DNA of 64,000 bases from Thermococcus alcaliphilus (GCF_024054535.1 NZ_JAMXLV010000020.1:186001-250000), one strand, 5' to 3'. Numbered from the stretch's first letter, positions 27,552 through 34,925 are shown. Program-made: numbers and translations. Notes: generated by a model from the letters alone, not told the origin.

Positions 27552-27695
27552 ATGCTCGCGAGAATAGTCTACTACAAGAGGAATTCCATCCCCGAAGAGG
27601 AGATAGTTGTGGTTAGCAAAGTAGAGAAAGCCCTTGAAATAGCGAGAAGGAAGTTAGGGATAGAAGTTGTAGGATTTGAAGTCGAAATAATTTGA
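27552..27695 (+). CDS. Small protein of 47 residues under a glycolytic-motif promoter
   Basis: The frame begins at the ATG at 27552, 5-6 nt after a strong GAGGTGA, and reads MLARIVYYKRNSIPEEEIVV, then VSKVEKALEIARRKLGIEVV and ends GFEVEII. It is predicted as beta-helix-beta (IVVVSKVEKALEIARRKLGIEVVGFEV), soluble. The third-position pattern is that of a coding gene, and it has its own TATA box. No family recognised. The adjacent convergent gene is phosphoglycerate mutase. Confidence 0.7.
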   Translation: MLARIVYYKRNSIPEEEIVVVSKVEKALEIARRKLGIEVVGFEVEII

Positions 27696-27719
27696 TCACG
27701 ATCGCCTTCTTCTCCCCTT

Positions 27720-28430
27720 TTATTCTATGTGAAGGCTCTTATCATAGCCCCACTCATAGAGATAACCTATCCTTTCAAGTTTTCCTTTAGAGTACTCATA
27801 AATAAGCGGCACTCCGGTAGGAATGTTAAGCCTCAAAACCTGCTCTTTAGTTAGCTCTTCTATGTGCATGACTATTGAGCGTAGGCTATTTCCATGTGCA
27901 GAGACAAGTACGTTTTTCCCCTTTTCAAGCTCCGGGATTATCTTTTCTTTAAAATAAGGAATTGTCCTCTCGGCAGTGTCCTTAAGACTCTCCCCTCCAG
28001 GTGGGGCTATGTCGTAGCTTCTCCTCCACAACAAAACCTGCTCTTCTCCGTAGATTTTCTTTGCCTCATCCTTATTAAAACCCTGCAGTTTACCGTAATA
28101 GCGCTCGTTGAGATGCCACGACTTATAAACGGGGACGTAATTTTTCCCGTGTTCTCCATATACTATTCCCCAGTCTTTCATTTTTCCGTTTTCATGCTCT
28201 ATCTTCGGAACGCCGGAGGTGTTTTTGCTCATAACGAGCATTGCAGTCTGGATTGCTCTGACAAGTTCTGAGGTAAATACCACATCTATCTTCCACTCTT
28301 TTAGAAGTTCCCCAGCCTTTAAAGCTTCCTCAATTCCCCTTTCGCTCAAAGGCACATCAACCCAGCCTGTAAAAAGGTTTAGCTTATTCCACAGACTTTC
28401 ACCATGTCTTATTAGTATAAGTTTGCTCAT
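27720..28430 (-). CDS. gpmA: 2,3-bisphosphoglycerate-dependent phosphoglycerate mutase
   Basis: 236 residues from the ATG at 28430, behind AGGTGAACCTA; the GTG at 28439 overlaps that site. The histidine phosphatase motif is LILIRHGESLWN, with the long insert typical of GpmA (ERYYGKLQGFNKDEAKKIYG) and the second active-site His in NVLVSAHGNSLRSIVMHIEEL. The enzyme interconverts 3- and 2-phosphoglycerate. Most archaea use the cofactor-independent mutase, so a GpmA-type enzyme here is less usual. It supplies the substrate of the enolase at 3.7 kb. Confidence 0.9.
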   Translation of the reverse strand: MSKLILIRHGESLWNKLNLFTGWVDVPLSERGIEEALKAGELLKEWKIDVVFTSELVRAIQTAMLVMSKNTSGVPKIEHENGKMKDWGIVYGEHGKNYVPVYKSWHLNERYYGKLQGFNKDEAKKIYGEEQVLLWRRSYDIAPPGGESLKDTAERTIPYFKEKIIPELEKGKNVLVSAHGNSLRSIVMHIEELTKEQVLRLNIPTGVPLIYEYSKGKLERIGYLYEWGYDKSLHIE

Positions 28431-28523
28431 TAGGTTCACCTAAAAATTGTTGGTGGATTGGTATAAAGCTCTTTCTGTTCAAGGATGAGCAACGGCAGTT
28501 TTTCCTTTTGACCATTGAAACTC

Positions 28524-28562
28524 GTAGTGACACTACACTCGTAGAAGATTAAAATTATATAG
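28524..28562 (+). promoter_or_regulatory. Promoter with inverted repeat upstream of the PspC pair
   Basis: GTAGTG, one A, CACTAC is a perfect inverted repeat at 28524-28536, overlapped by two direct copies of CTCGTAG (28521-28527 and 28538-28544). A TATA-like AATTATATAG follows at 28553-28562, about 45 bp before the first ATG. The repeat is just upstream of the TATA box. The regulator is unknown. Confidence 0.5.
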
Positions 28563-28606
28563 GTGAATGCACAATCATAAATAGCTATAGCAAAGGAGGG
28601 GCTTAC

Positions 28607-28837
28607 ATGGAAAGGAGGCTCTACAGAAGTAGGAAGAACAGAATGCTCTTCGGGGTTTGTGGGGGATTGGGAGAATACTTTAACGTAGACCCTACCCTTG
28701 TCAGGATACTCTTTATAATCCTGCTCCTGGGAAGTGTGGGAACTGCAATATTGCTATACCTTCTTTTAGCTATTGTAATACCGGAGGAACCTGAAAATGG
28801 AGGTGAGTTAAGTGGAAAAGAGGCTCAAGAGGAGTAA
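28607..28837 (+). CDS. PspC-domain membrane protein (short)
   Basis: 76 residues: RRLYRSRKNRMLFGVCGGLGEYFNVDPTLVRILFIILLLGSVGTAILLYLLLAIVIPEEP is a complete PspC domain, with the Gly-rich amphipathic part GVCGGLGEYF and two membrane spans. PspC proteins sense or transmit envelope stress. The ATG follows AAAGGAGGGGC. Its end overlaps the second PspC gene by 26 bp. Confidence 0.88.
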   Translation: MERRLYRSRKNRMLFGVCGGLGEYFNVDPTLVRILFIILLLGSVGTAILLYLLLAIVIPEEPENGGELSGKEAQEE

Positions 28838-29255
28838 AAGGAATAAAATATTTTTGGGAGTTCTTGGAGGAATAGCCGAATATATCGACGTTGATCCAAC
28901 TATAGTGAGGATAATTTTTATCCTTCTCTGCCTCGTTGAGCCAGTTTTCATCCTGGCGTATTTCCTAATGGCTATAATTATGCCCGAAGAAGAGGAAGAA
29001 ACAGTAACTGCAGAGAAAATTCCAGAAAAGATCGAAAAGCTAGCTGAAGAGGCTGGAGAAAAAGTTGAAGAACTGGCCAAAAAAGCTCCAAAAGTAGAGA
29101 AAAAAGACGACACAAAGCTTTTTGGAATAGCTCTTGTCCTTTTAGGGGCAGTGCTCCTCTTAAAGGTTTTCATACCGTTTCCAATCTTCGGACTGAGGGA
29201 GATAGTTGCATTGCTTATCCTCTTACTCGGTCTATACCTGATAGCGAGGGGATGA
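28812..29255 (+). CDS. PspC-domain membrane protein (long)
   Basis: 147 residues from a GTG at 28812, 5 nt after GGAGGTGA. A second PspC domain (KRSKRNKIFLGVLGGIAEYIDVDPTIVRIIFILLCLVEP) is followed by an acidic coiled-coil linker (EKIEKLAEEAGEKVEELAKKAPK) and two more membrane segments (LFGIALVLLGAVLLLKVFI and EIVALLILLLGLYLIARG). It is a divergent tandem copy of the gene before it and leads by 3 bp into the toast-rack gene. Confidence 0.87.
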   Translation: MEKRLKRSKRNKIFLGVLGGIAEYIDVDPTIVRIIFILLCLVEPVFILAYFLMAIIMPEEEEETVTAEKIPEKIEKLAEEAGEKVEELAKKAPKVEKKDDTKLFGIALVLLGAVLLLKVFIPFPIFGLREIVALLILLLGLYLIARG

Positions 29256-29258
29256 GAG

Positions 29259-30119
29259 ATGAAAAAGCTTCTTGGGCTATTTTTAACCTTTTTGGGTCTG
29301 CTGATCCTTTTAAAAAGCATTAGACCAGAGGTATACAACTACCTTCTTCCATATGCCCCCTACATCAAGAGGTCGTTCTGGGGAGTAGTACTCATTGTTG
29401 CAGGGCTCTATATACTAATCAAGAACAAAACCGCAAGAACAACCTTAGCGTTAGTCTTTATCCTATATCTGGCCCTATTCCTCGTAGCTCCTGGCTCATA
29501 CTATTCATGGAGATTTTCCTTCAAAGATGCCGGAGAGATAAAGACGCTTGGAAAATTTAACTCCTCAGAGATAGTAATAGAGAACATTGCCGCAGAAATA
29601 ACAGTAGAACATGGAACAAATGAGATAGAGGTCCTCAGCAATCTGCCGGTGAAGATAGAAGAAGGCGAGACCTTGAGAATTTCATGTGCCGAGTGTGGAG
29701 AGTACGAAAATGGGAAACTCTTAGTAAAAGTCGGAGATAGTAAGATAACATCCTTAGCCCTAAGGAACACGGTTGGAGATGTGAAGGTTGATTTGGGAGA
29801 AATCTCTTCGCTTACATTGGACAATGTTGTTGGCGATGTCACAATTTCAGGGGCATTTAGCTCACTCGTTGCAAGGAACTTCATTGGCGATATGGAAATA
29901 GAATTGGGGAGGTGTCCAGAAAATAATGAGTACTGCTCTCAAATTGAAGTCTATCGGGGAAGCGGAGAGATCAACATTTCTCTTCCAGCTGGCACCAAGG
30001 TAGTACCCATGATTGAAGGCTCTCTAACTTCACTAACTATAAACGAGGGATTTGAAACCGGGGAGAAAACATTAAAACTGATAGTCAAGAACTTCATTGG
30101 AAAAATAGTCGTGGAATGA
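29259..30119 (+). CDS. Membrane protein with toast-rack/DUF4097-like beta domain
   Basis: 286 residues. Three hydrophobic segments in the first 85 residues (LLGLFLTFLGLLILLKSI, SFWGVVLIVAGLYILI, TTLALVFILYLALFLVAPGSYY) are followed by an all-beta domain with repeated units such as SLALRNTVGDVKVDLGE, SLTLDNVVGDVTISG and SLVARNFIGDMEIELG. This is the LiaF/PspC-associated 'toast rack' type of adhesin-like fold. Together with the two PspC proteins it suggests an envelope-stress sensing set. Confidence 0.8.
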   Translation: MKKLLGLFLTFLGLLILLKSIRPEVYNYLLPYAPYIKRSFWGVVLIVAGLYILIKNKTARTTLALVFILYLALFLVAPGSYYSWRFSFKDAGEIKTLGKFNSSEIVIENIAAEITVEHGTNEIEVLSNLPVKIEEGETLRISCAECGEYENGKLLVKVGDSKITSLALRNTVGDVKVDLGEISSLTLDNVVGDVTISGAFSSLVARNFIGDMEIELGRCPENNEYCSQIEVYRGSGEINISLPAGTKVVPMIEGSLTSLTINEGFETGEKTLKLIVKNFIGKIVVE

Positions 30120-31012
30120 TGGCTATGGATAAGTGGAGAGTCGTCAAGGCCTTTACCCTCGGCTCTCTGCTCGAAGCAACAATACCCAAGCCGGGGAACG
30201 TAAACAGGTATAGGGACTTTGAAGACCTTACTCTGTACCATTTCCTTTTTGCCCATACAGCTGCCATGGATGTTCTTTTTGAGGCTGCAGAGAAGGGAGA
30301 ATTAATTAGGAAAGGCAAAATTTCACCAGCAGAGGCTGGGATAGGAGCACTGATAAGAAAAGCCATTGAGAACTCCAAAAAAGCCCAAAACTCAAACCCC
30401 AACTTTGGAATAGTCACCCTCGAGATTCCATTTGCAATCGCACTAACTTGGGCAGGGAGCATTGATGCAGAAGAAGAGGCTAAGAAGCTTATTGCATTCT
30501 CCTCCCCCCAAGACAGTGTAGAGTTTTACAAAGCCATAAGAATCGCAAACCCAAAGGGAATTAAGAGAGGTGTAAAATATGACGTTTACGACGATGCCTC
30601 CTTTGAAGAGCTTCTCAGAGATGAAATAAACCTCAAAAAACTTGCCGAAATTTCAAGCGAGAGGGAATTAATTTTTAAGGAATGGCTCACAGGTTATAGG
30701 ATTAGCTATTCAACTTTTTACAGGCTTAAAGAGCTAACCTCAAGGCTTTCACTTGAAGAAGCCACTATCAAAGCATTTCTAGAGCTTCTCTCTCGTCATA
30801 TAGACACTCTAATAGTAAGAAAAGCCGGACTTGAGGAGGCGAAGCTCGTCCAAAAGAAAGCAAAAGAAACCCTTTCCGGAAAGCTCACTCTTGAAGAGTT
30901 TGATGAATTCTTAAGGGAAAAGAAAGACCTAAGAAACCCTGGAAGCTTGGCAGACATAATGGCGGTTTCACTTGGCTTGCTAATCTTAAGCGGCTACTCC
31001 CTTAGTCTTTGA
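30116..31012 (+). CDS. CitG-like triphosphoribosyl-dephospho-CoA synthase family protein
   Basis: 298 residues from the first ATG (30116), or 295 from the ATG at 30125; the ribosome site is weak. LGSLLEATIPKPGNVNRYRDFEDLTLYHFL matches the P-K-P-G-N-V core of CitG/MdcB. Those enzymes make the prosthetic group of citrate or malonate lyase, but no lyase gene is near. In archaea such proteins are stand-alone and their product is not known. It overlaps the previous gene by 4 bp and the convergent DUF1884 gene by 11 bp. Confidence 0.8.
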   Translation: MMAMDKWRVVKAFTLGSLLEATIPKPGNVNRYRDFEDLTLYHFLFAHTAAMDVLFEAAEKGELIRKGKISPAEAGIGALIRKAIENSKKAQNSNPNFGIVTLEIPFAIALTWAGSIDAEEEAKKLIAFSSPQDSVEFYKAIRIANPKGIKRGVKYDVYDDASFEELLRDEINLKKLAEISSERELIFKEWLTGYRISYSTFYRLKELTSRLSLEEATIKAFLELLSRHIDTLIVRKAGLEEAKLVQKKAKETLSGKLTLEEFDEFLREKKDLRNPGSLADIMAVSLGLLILSGYSLSL

Positions 31013-31286
31013 TAATCTTAACTCTTTTTGCCCCTCCAAGACCCAAACCAAGGACTTTTGAGTCAATTACAACGGCATCTTCTCCAAATTCCTCGACAAC
31101 CTTAACTTTGAGTCCGGAAATTTCAGAAACTGCATCTTCTCCCCCAAACTCCTCGTTGACCTGTGCTTTTAAAAACTCGTAAGCTTCCTTTCCAAAGAGC
31201 ACCAAATCCGGCTCAAATCCATCCATCTTAAGCTCGTTAGCCTTCTCTTCGACAGCACTTAAAACCCTAATAAGTTCTCCTCTCAT
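31002..31286 (-). CDS. DUF1884 protein (A-domain, Family 4 encapsulin type)
   Basis: 94 residues from the ATG at 31286, 5 nt after GGTGA. MRGELIRVLSAVEEKANELK, then MDGFEPDLVLFGKEAYEFLKAQ and VVEEFGEDAVVIDSKVLGLGLGGAKRVKIIKD recall the Pyrococcus furiosus DUF1884 protein of known structure. That family has the fold of the A-domain of HK97-type capsids and has been classed as truncated 'Family 4' encapsulins, found mostly in hyperthermophilic archaea and usually paired with one enzyme gene. Here the gene directly upstream in the same direction, 33 bp away, is an OsmC-type peroxidase. The family call is from memory. Confidence 0.75.
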   Translation of the reverse strand: MRGELIRVLSAVEEKANELKMDGFEPDLVLFGKEAYEFLKAQVNEEFGGEDAVSEISGLKVKVVEEFGEDAVVIDSKVLGLGLGGAKRVKIIKD

Positions 31287-31319
31287 CCAATTCACCATAA
31301 TATAATTGGAAAAAGAGAC

Positions 31320-31718
31320 TTAAACTTTTTCCCTAATAATCTCATAGGAGTAAGTAACTTCCGTCCCGCTGAGCTTGAGATGGGCTGAGGCGGAGCAGTA
31401 CTTTTCTTGGCTAAGCTCTATAGCCCTTCTCGCTTTTTCCTCATTTACATTCCCATAGATTTTATAGTGGATGTGAACTTTAGTGTAAATTTTTGGATGT
31501 TCTTCTCTCCGTTCCCCGCTTATTTCAACCTCAAGATCCTCAAGAGGCTCGCGCATCTTTTGGAGTATCATCACTACATCTATGGCCGTACATCCAGCCA
31601 CGCTGAGAAGAAGTGTTTTCATCGGCGATATGCCTTTCTCCCCGAACAGTATCTTTCCACCTTCTTCTGTAAGCGCTTCAAATTTGGAATCCCCTATCCA
31701 CCTAACCTTTCCTTTCAT
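31320..31718 (-). CDS. OsmC/Ohr family protein
   Basis: 132 residues from the ATG at 31718 behind GGTGGTTTT; longer frames upstream run into the next promoter and are rejected. The two redox Cys of the family are present in LLLSVAGCTAIDVVMILQKM and KYCSASAHLKLSG, with ISPMKTLL before the first. OsmC proteins reduce organic hydroperoxides with thiol donors, and some act on other substrates. It is the first gene of a likely operon with the DUF1884 gene. Confidence 0.9.
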   Translation of the reverse strand: MKGKVRWIGDSKFEALTEEGGKILFGEKGISPMKTLLLSVAGCTAIDVVMILQKMREPLEDLEVEISGERREEHPKIYTKVHIHYKIYGNVNEEKARRAIELSQEKYCSASAHLKLSGTEVTYSYEIIREKV

Positions 31719-31777
31719 AAAACCACCACCATAAAATGGCAGGAAATTTTTAAATGCCTTTTGTGAACCTATGGTGT

Positions 31778-32641
31778 ATGTACATAAGGCCCTTCGATCC
31801 TTGGAAGTCAAAGCTCTGCACATGCCCCTTTAAGTATACCCTCAACATTTACACGGGCTGTGATCATGCATGTGTTTACTGCTACATAACCTCCTACATT
31901 CCTAAGGCCTTTAAAGTGAGGATAAAAGAAAACCTTCTCCCGAACCTAGAAAGGGAACTCCGAAAATTTAACAGAAAATTCATAGTGGCCCTCTCCTACT
32001 CTTCAGATCCTTATCCAACAATAGACAAGGAGTTGAGAATAACCCGAAAGGTGCTTGAACTCTTCAAGAGATACGATATTCCATGCTTAATTTTGACGAA
32101 ATCTAACTTATTCGAGAGAGATTTGGACATTTTGAGAACCCTGAAGTGCGCTGTTGGAATCACAGTCACCACGGTAGATGAGGAAAAAGCGAAACTTCTA
32201 GAGCCAAACGCACCCTTGCCGAGGGAAAGAATCAAGGCATTGAAAAAAGTAAAGAAGGAAGGCATTCCTGTCTACGCTCGAATCGACCCGATAATACCTT
32301 TTTACACTTGGGAAGACTTTGATGAGACCCTTGATTCGTTGAGCTTTGTGTCCCACATAACCGTGTCAACTTTAAAACTCCGAGCGGATTCTTGGAAGAG
32401 AATGGAGGCAAAGTTCCCTGAGCTAATGAAAAAGCTCGCACCCCTTTACAAGAAAGGGGAAAGAATAGGTGGTTATTATTACCTGCCAAAAGACATAAGA
32501 TTTAAGATTCTAGAGGAGGCGAGAAAAAAGATAGAAGCGAGAGGCATAACCTTCGGCTCCTGCAGAGAGGGTTATTATTCCTACCCCAGCTGCGATGGTT
32601 CTCATCTGGTATTACAGCTCCTCCACGGGGAGATCTATTGA
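31778..32641 (+). CDS. Radical SAM protein, SplB-like
   Basis: 287 residues from the ATG at 31778. The radical SAM cluster motif is NIYTGCDHACVYCYITSYIP, C-x3-C-x2-C (about residues 28-35), after a KLCTCPFKYTL segment with extra Cys. The second half has ARIDPIIPFYTWEDFDETL and a late Cys in FGSCREGYYSYPSCDG, as in archaeal proteins annotated as DNA repair photolyase-like. A TATA-like TTTTTAAAT at 31747-31755 lies about 25 bp before the ATG at 31778, so the message may be leaderless; an in-frame ATG at 31754 overlaps the TATA box and is rejected. Confidence 0.85.
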   Translation: MYIRPFDPWKSKLCTCPFKYTLNIYTGCDHACVYCYITSYIPKAFKVRIKENLLPNLERELRKFNRKFIVALSYSSDPYPTIDKELRITRKVLELFKRYDIPCLILTKSNLFERDLDILRTLKCAVGITVTTVDEEKAKLLEPNAPLPRERIKALKKVKKEGIPVYARIDPIIPFYTWEDFDETLDSLSFVSHITVSTLKLRADSWKRMEAKFPELMKKLAPLYKKGERIGGYYYLPKDIRFKILEEARKKIEARGITFGSCREGYYSYPSCDGSHLVLQLLHGEIY

Positions 32642-33403
32642 ATTGTTTTTAGAGCCTAGAAGACCAAGTTTTTTCTTTTTGTATTCAAGAGCTTTCTTTA
32701 CAAGAGCCCTAAAAAGTGGTTCCATCTCGTCAAGGTACTCAGCCAACCACTGAACCCCTATTGCAAACCTTCCTTCCACTTCAATGGCTTCTATTATTCC
32801 ATCTTCTGCATATGCCACCGGTTTTACATTGTTTCCAAGTTTCTTAATAGCCTGGTGATGGAAGCTGTTAACCCCTATAAAAACCTCGCTCGTAGACTCA
32901 ACATTCAGGTTTTCCCTAAGTATTTCAAAGAGCAGAGAATCCAGCTTTATCCTCACTTCATGAACCTTTGCAGCAGGATGTACCAAGAATTTTCCGTTTT
33001 TAAGCCAATTGTGCCTTATGGCTTTTGGAATTTCGCTAACGTCTTGATACAAGCTACCTCCAAGAGCAACATTTATCGCCTGTGCTCCCCTGCCTATTCC
33101 CAGCATGGGCAAATCTTTCTCTAAGGCAGCTTTGATGAGTGTAAGTTCAAATTCATCCCTCTGTATATCAAGCCATTCTATTTTATCGGAGAGAGTGTCT
33201 CCGTAGTATCTTGGGTGAATATCAGGGCCTTCGGGAATTATAAGCCCATCTATCGCCTCGATAACATCTGTTATTCCCAAAAGCGGTGGAATTGCGACAG
33301 GTATTCCACCGGCTTCTCTAATCCTTTTGACATAAGTGTCGTTTATGGTAAGGGCACCGGTTTCCCAGTCAAAGGAAGCCACAATTCCAATAATTGGTTT
33401 CAT
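32612..33403 (-). CDS. Class I glutamine amidotransferase-like protein (C26/PuuD family) lacking the catalytic Cys
   Basis: 263 residues. The fold follows gamma-glutamyl-GABA hydrolases: MKPIIGIVASFDWETGALTINDTYVKRI, then LPMLGIGRGAQAINVALGGSLYQD at the nucleophile elbow and FHHQAIKKLG with DGIIEAIE for the His and Glu. At the elbow the usual L-G-I-C-R-G reads L-G-I-G-R-G: residue 104 is Gly, codon GGC at 33092-33094, where TGC would be Cys. His and Glu are kept. The protein is likely not a standard amidase; it may have become a binding protein or use other chemistry. It overlaps the radical SAM gene tail by 30 bp. Confidence 0.85.
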   Translation of the reverse strand: MKPIIGIVASFDWETGALTINDTYVKRIREAGGIPVAIPPLLGITDVIEAIDGLIIPEGPDIHPRYYGDTLSDKIEWLDIQRDEFELTLIKAALEKDLPMLGIGRGAQAINVALGGSLYQDVSEIPKAIRHNWLKNGKFLVHPAAKVHEVRIKLDSLLFEILRENLNVESTSEVFIGVNSFHHQAIKKLGNNVKPVAYAEDGIIEAIEVEGRFAIGVQWLAEYLDEMEPLFRALVKKALEYKKKKLGLLGSKNNSIDLPVEEL

Positions 33404-33536
33404 TTTCCCACCTCCAACTAAACTACATCTAGTGCCTAAATAGTTTTTCTAAAAGATTTTGTTCCTCCAGATCTTGAAGGTCAACTTCGAGAGAATAAGT
33501 AGTTACCCAATAATCACTCCCAAAACTTGCCCCTTC

Positions 33537-33731
33537 TCAAATTTCATTTCCTCTATTTTTAAAATTTTGAGATTTTCTTTTTTTAACACCCTCCTCCGAG
33601 AAATACTCCTCCACAAGTGTTTTCGCTTCCTCTTCATTATTTGCCAAGACGAGAAGAGACACATACCTAACCCCTTCCATTTCAGAATCTTCTCGCTCCA
33701 ATTTGACTTTAATTTTGAAAATTCTCAACAT
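33537..33731 (-). CDS. Small uncharacterised protein
   Basis: 64 residues: MLRIFKIKVKLEREDSEMEG, then VRYVSLLVLANNEEEAKTLVEEYFSEEGVKKRK. The beta-helix plan and amino acid mix look like a real protein rather than a chance frame. The ribosome site is weak; a TATTTTAAGG about 35 bp before the ATG could give a short or absent leader. Unknown function; a longer original gene cannot be excluded. Confidence 0.5.
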   Translation of the reverse strand: MLRIFKIKVKLEREDSEMEGVRYVSLLVLANNEEEAKTLVEEYFSEEGVKKRKSQNFKNRGNEI

Positions 33732-33808
33732 GATATTTGTGTCTCACTCATCCTTAAAATACTTTACTTAAGACATAAAATATTCAAGAAGTTCAGTTGA
33801 CATTTGTT

Positions 33809-34231
33809 TCACTCTTCTTCAGCATCCCATAGAGCTAGCCCATTTTCTTGGGGCTTTCTTATCAACGGTTCACCGAGGAGCTCCTGAATGTAAACTTCAG
33901 CGACAAAAACTTCTCCCTCAATCAAATGGCCGCCAAATAGTTTTCCCTCTTTGTCACCCAGACTCACATGAATATGGGCAAAGGGCTCATCGTCTTTTAT
34001 GCTTATATTTCCCAAAGCGGATACCAGTTCGTAGGTTCCTTCTAGTTCAATTACCTTGTATTGCCCCTTCTCCTCTTCAAAATATCCGATTTTTGGATTT
34101 TTGAGGGTTCCAATTGCGCTGATAGTTCCAATCAAAACGTTGTGCTTTTTTGCAAATTCATTTACAGCACTCAAAAACTCCTTTCCTTCAGGTATTCTAA
34201 ACAGAAAGCTTCTACCCTTTGAAAACCTCAT
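33809..34231 (-). CDS. PPC (DUF296) domain protein
   Basis: 140 residues from the ATG at 34231, behind GGAGGTGG. The PPC fold is seen in RSFLFRIPEGKEFLSAVNEFAKKHNVLIGTISAIGTLKNPKIGYF and PFAHIHVSLGDKEGKLFGGHLIEGEVFVAEVYI, with the conserved HIHVSLGD and GGHL motifs. In plants the domain occurs in AT-hook DNA-binding proteins; the prokaryotic single-domain form is a trimer of unknown function that may bind metal through these His. Confidence 0.88.
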   Translation of the reverse strand: MRFSKGRSFLFRIPEGKEFLSAVNEFAKKHNVLIGTISAIGTLKNPKIGYFEEEKGQYKVIELEGTYELVSALGNISIKDDEPFAHIHVSLGDKEGKLFGGHLIEGEVFVAEVYIQELLGEPLIRKPQENGLALWDAEEE

Positions 34232-34259
34232 CTCAACCACCTCCTAAGTTATAGAGAGC

Positions 34260-34715
34260 CTAGACCCCTAAGGTAACCTCAGCATAACTCCTCGGATCCT
34301 CCCAAATCCTCACCTTTATCTTCTTCACGTTCTCCCCCGCTTTTTCCGCTATCCTCTCGGCAAACCACTCCGCAATATACTCGGCTGTCACGTTTGGCTT
34401 GTTGAGGATTACAACTTCATTTTCGGGAAGCTCCAAATGTTTGCCGTTTTTTTCCACAACAACGTATCCATCCCTCTTGTCAGTTACCCAGTATTCACTG
34501 ATGAGTATTTTATGATCGAGGAGCTTTATAAGATTGCTCAAATGGTTAAAGTCAAATATCATACCGTTTTCGTTTAGCTCTCCCCATATCTCCACGTCAA
34601 CATTATATGTATGCCCGTGAATTCTAAGGCATTTACTCTCATAAGGCAAAGCTAAGAAATGGGAGCTGTCAAAGTCTTTGTGCCACCCGATTTTTCTCTC
34701 AACTATTTTGAACAT
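34260..34715 (-). CDS. 6-pyruvoyl-tetrahydropterin synthase/QueD family protein
   Basis: 151 residues from the ATG at 34715 behind GGTGGTGCCT. Zinc ligands: His in FDSSHFLALPYESKCLRIHGHTYN (first His, then HGH). A Cys sits four residues before HGH (ESKCLRIHGH), as in QueD. The late Glu is in RIWEDPRSYAEV. QueD makes 6-carboxy-tetrahydropterin for 7-deazaguanine (archaeosine) synthesis; related archaeal enzymes act in pterin synthesis. The insert YWVTDKRDGYVVVEKNGKHLEL is longer than in E. coli QueD. Confidence 0.87.
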   Translation of the reverse strand: MFKIVERKIGWHKDFDSSHFLALPYESKCLRIHGHTYNVDVEIWGELNENGMIFDFNHLSNLIKLLDHKILISEYWVTDKRDGYVVVEKNGKHLELPENEVVILNKPNVTAEYIAEWFAERIAEKAGENVKKIKVRIWEDPRSYAEVTLGV

Positions 34716-34750
34716 AGGCACCACCATAAATAAAAAGCAGGGAGATGCTT

Positions 34751-34891
34751 TTAATATTTTTGAATGAATCTAACGCCCCTTACATCTTCTCTATTCAGCG
34801 TGTGTTTTTCAAGAATATGTTGCTTTAATTCCTCTAAGCTTTTTGCCTTGTAACCGCAAAAGGGACACACGAACATTTGGGTATTTTCCAT
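34751..34891 (-). CDS. Single C2H2 zinc finger protein, 46 residues
   Basis: The frame starts at the ATG at 34891 after GGGGATGA and reads MENTQMFVCPFCGYKAKSLE, then ELKQHILEKHTLNREDVRGV and ends RFIQKY. It is one classical finger: Cys-x2-Cys, 12 residues, His-x4-His, with hydrophobic residues at the finger core positions. Such mini zinc fingers occur in archaea and their viruses; the role, nucleic acid or protein binding, is unknown. It has its own promoter. Confidence 0.8.
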   Translation of the reverse strand: MENTQMFVCPFCGYKAKSLEELKQHILEKHTLNREDVRGVRFIQKY

Positions 34892-34925
34892 GTCTCATCC
34901 CCCAGAAGATTGTAGTGTCGTATAG

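Noticed and set aside
33459-33800. 113-codon plus-strand frame
   Set aside because: Phe/Ile/Lys-rich without a ribosome site, antisense to a more protein-like 64-codon frame.
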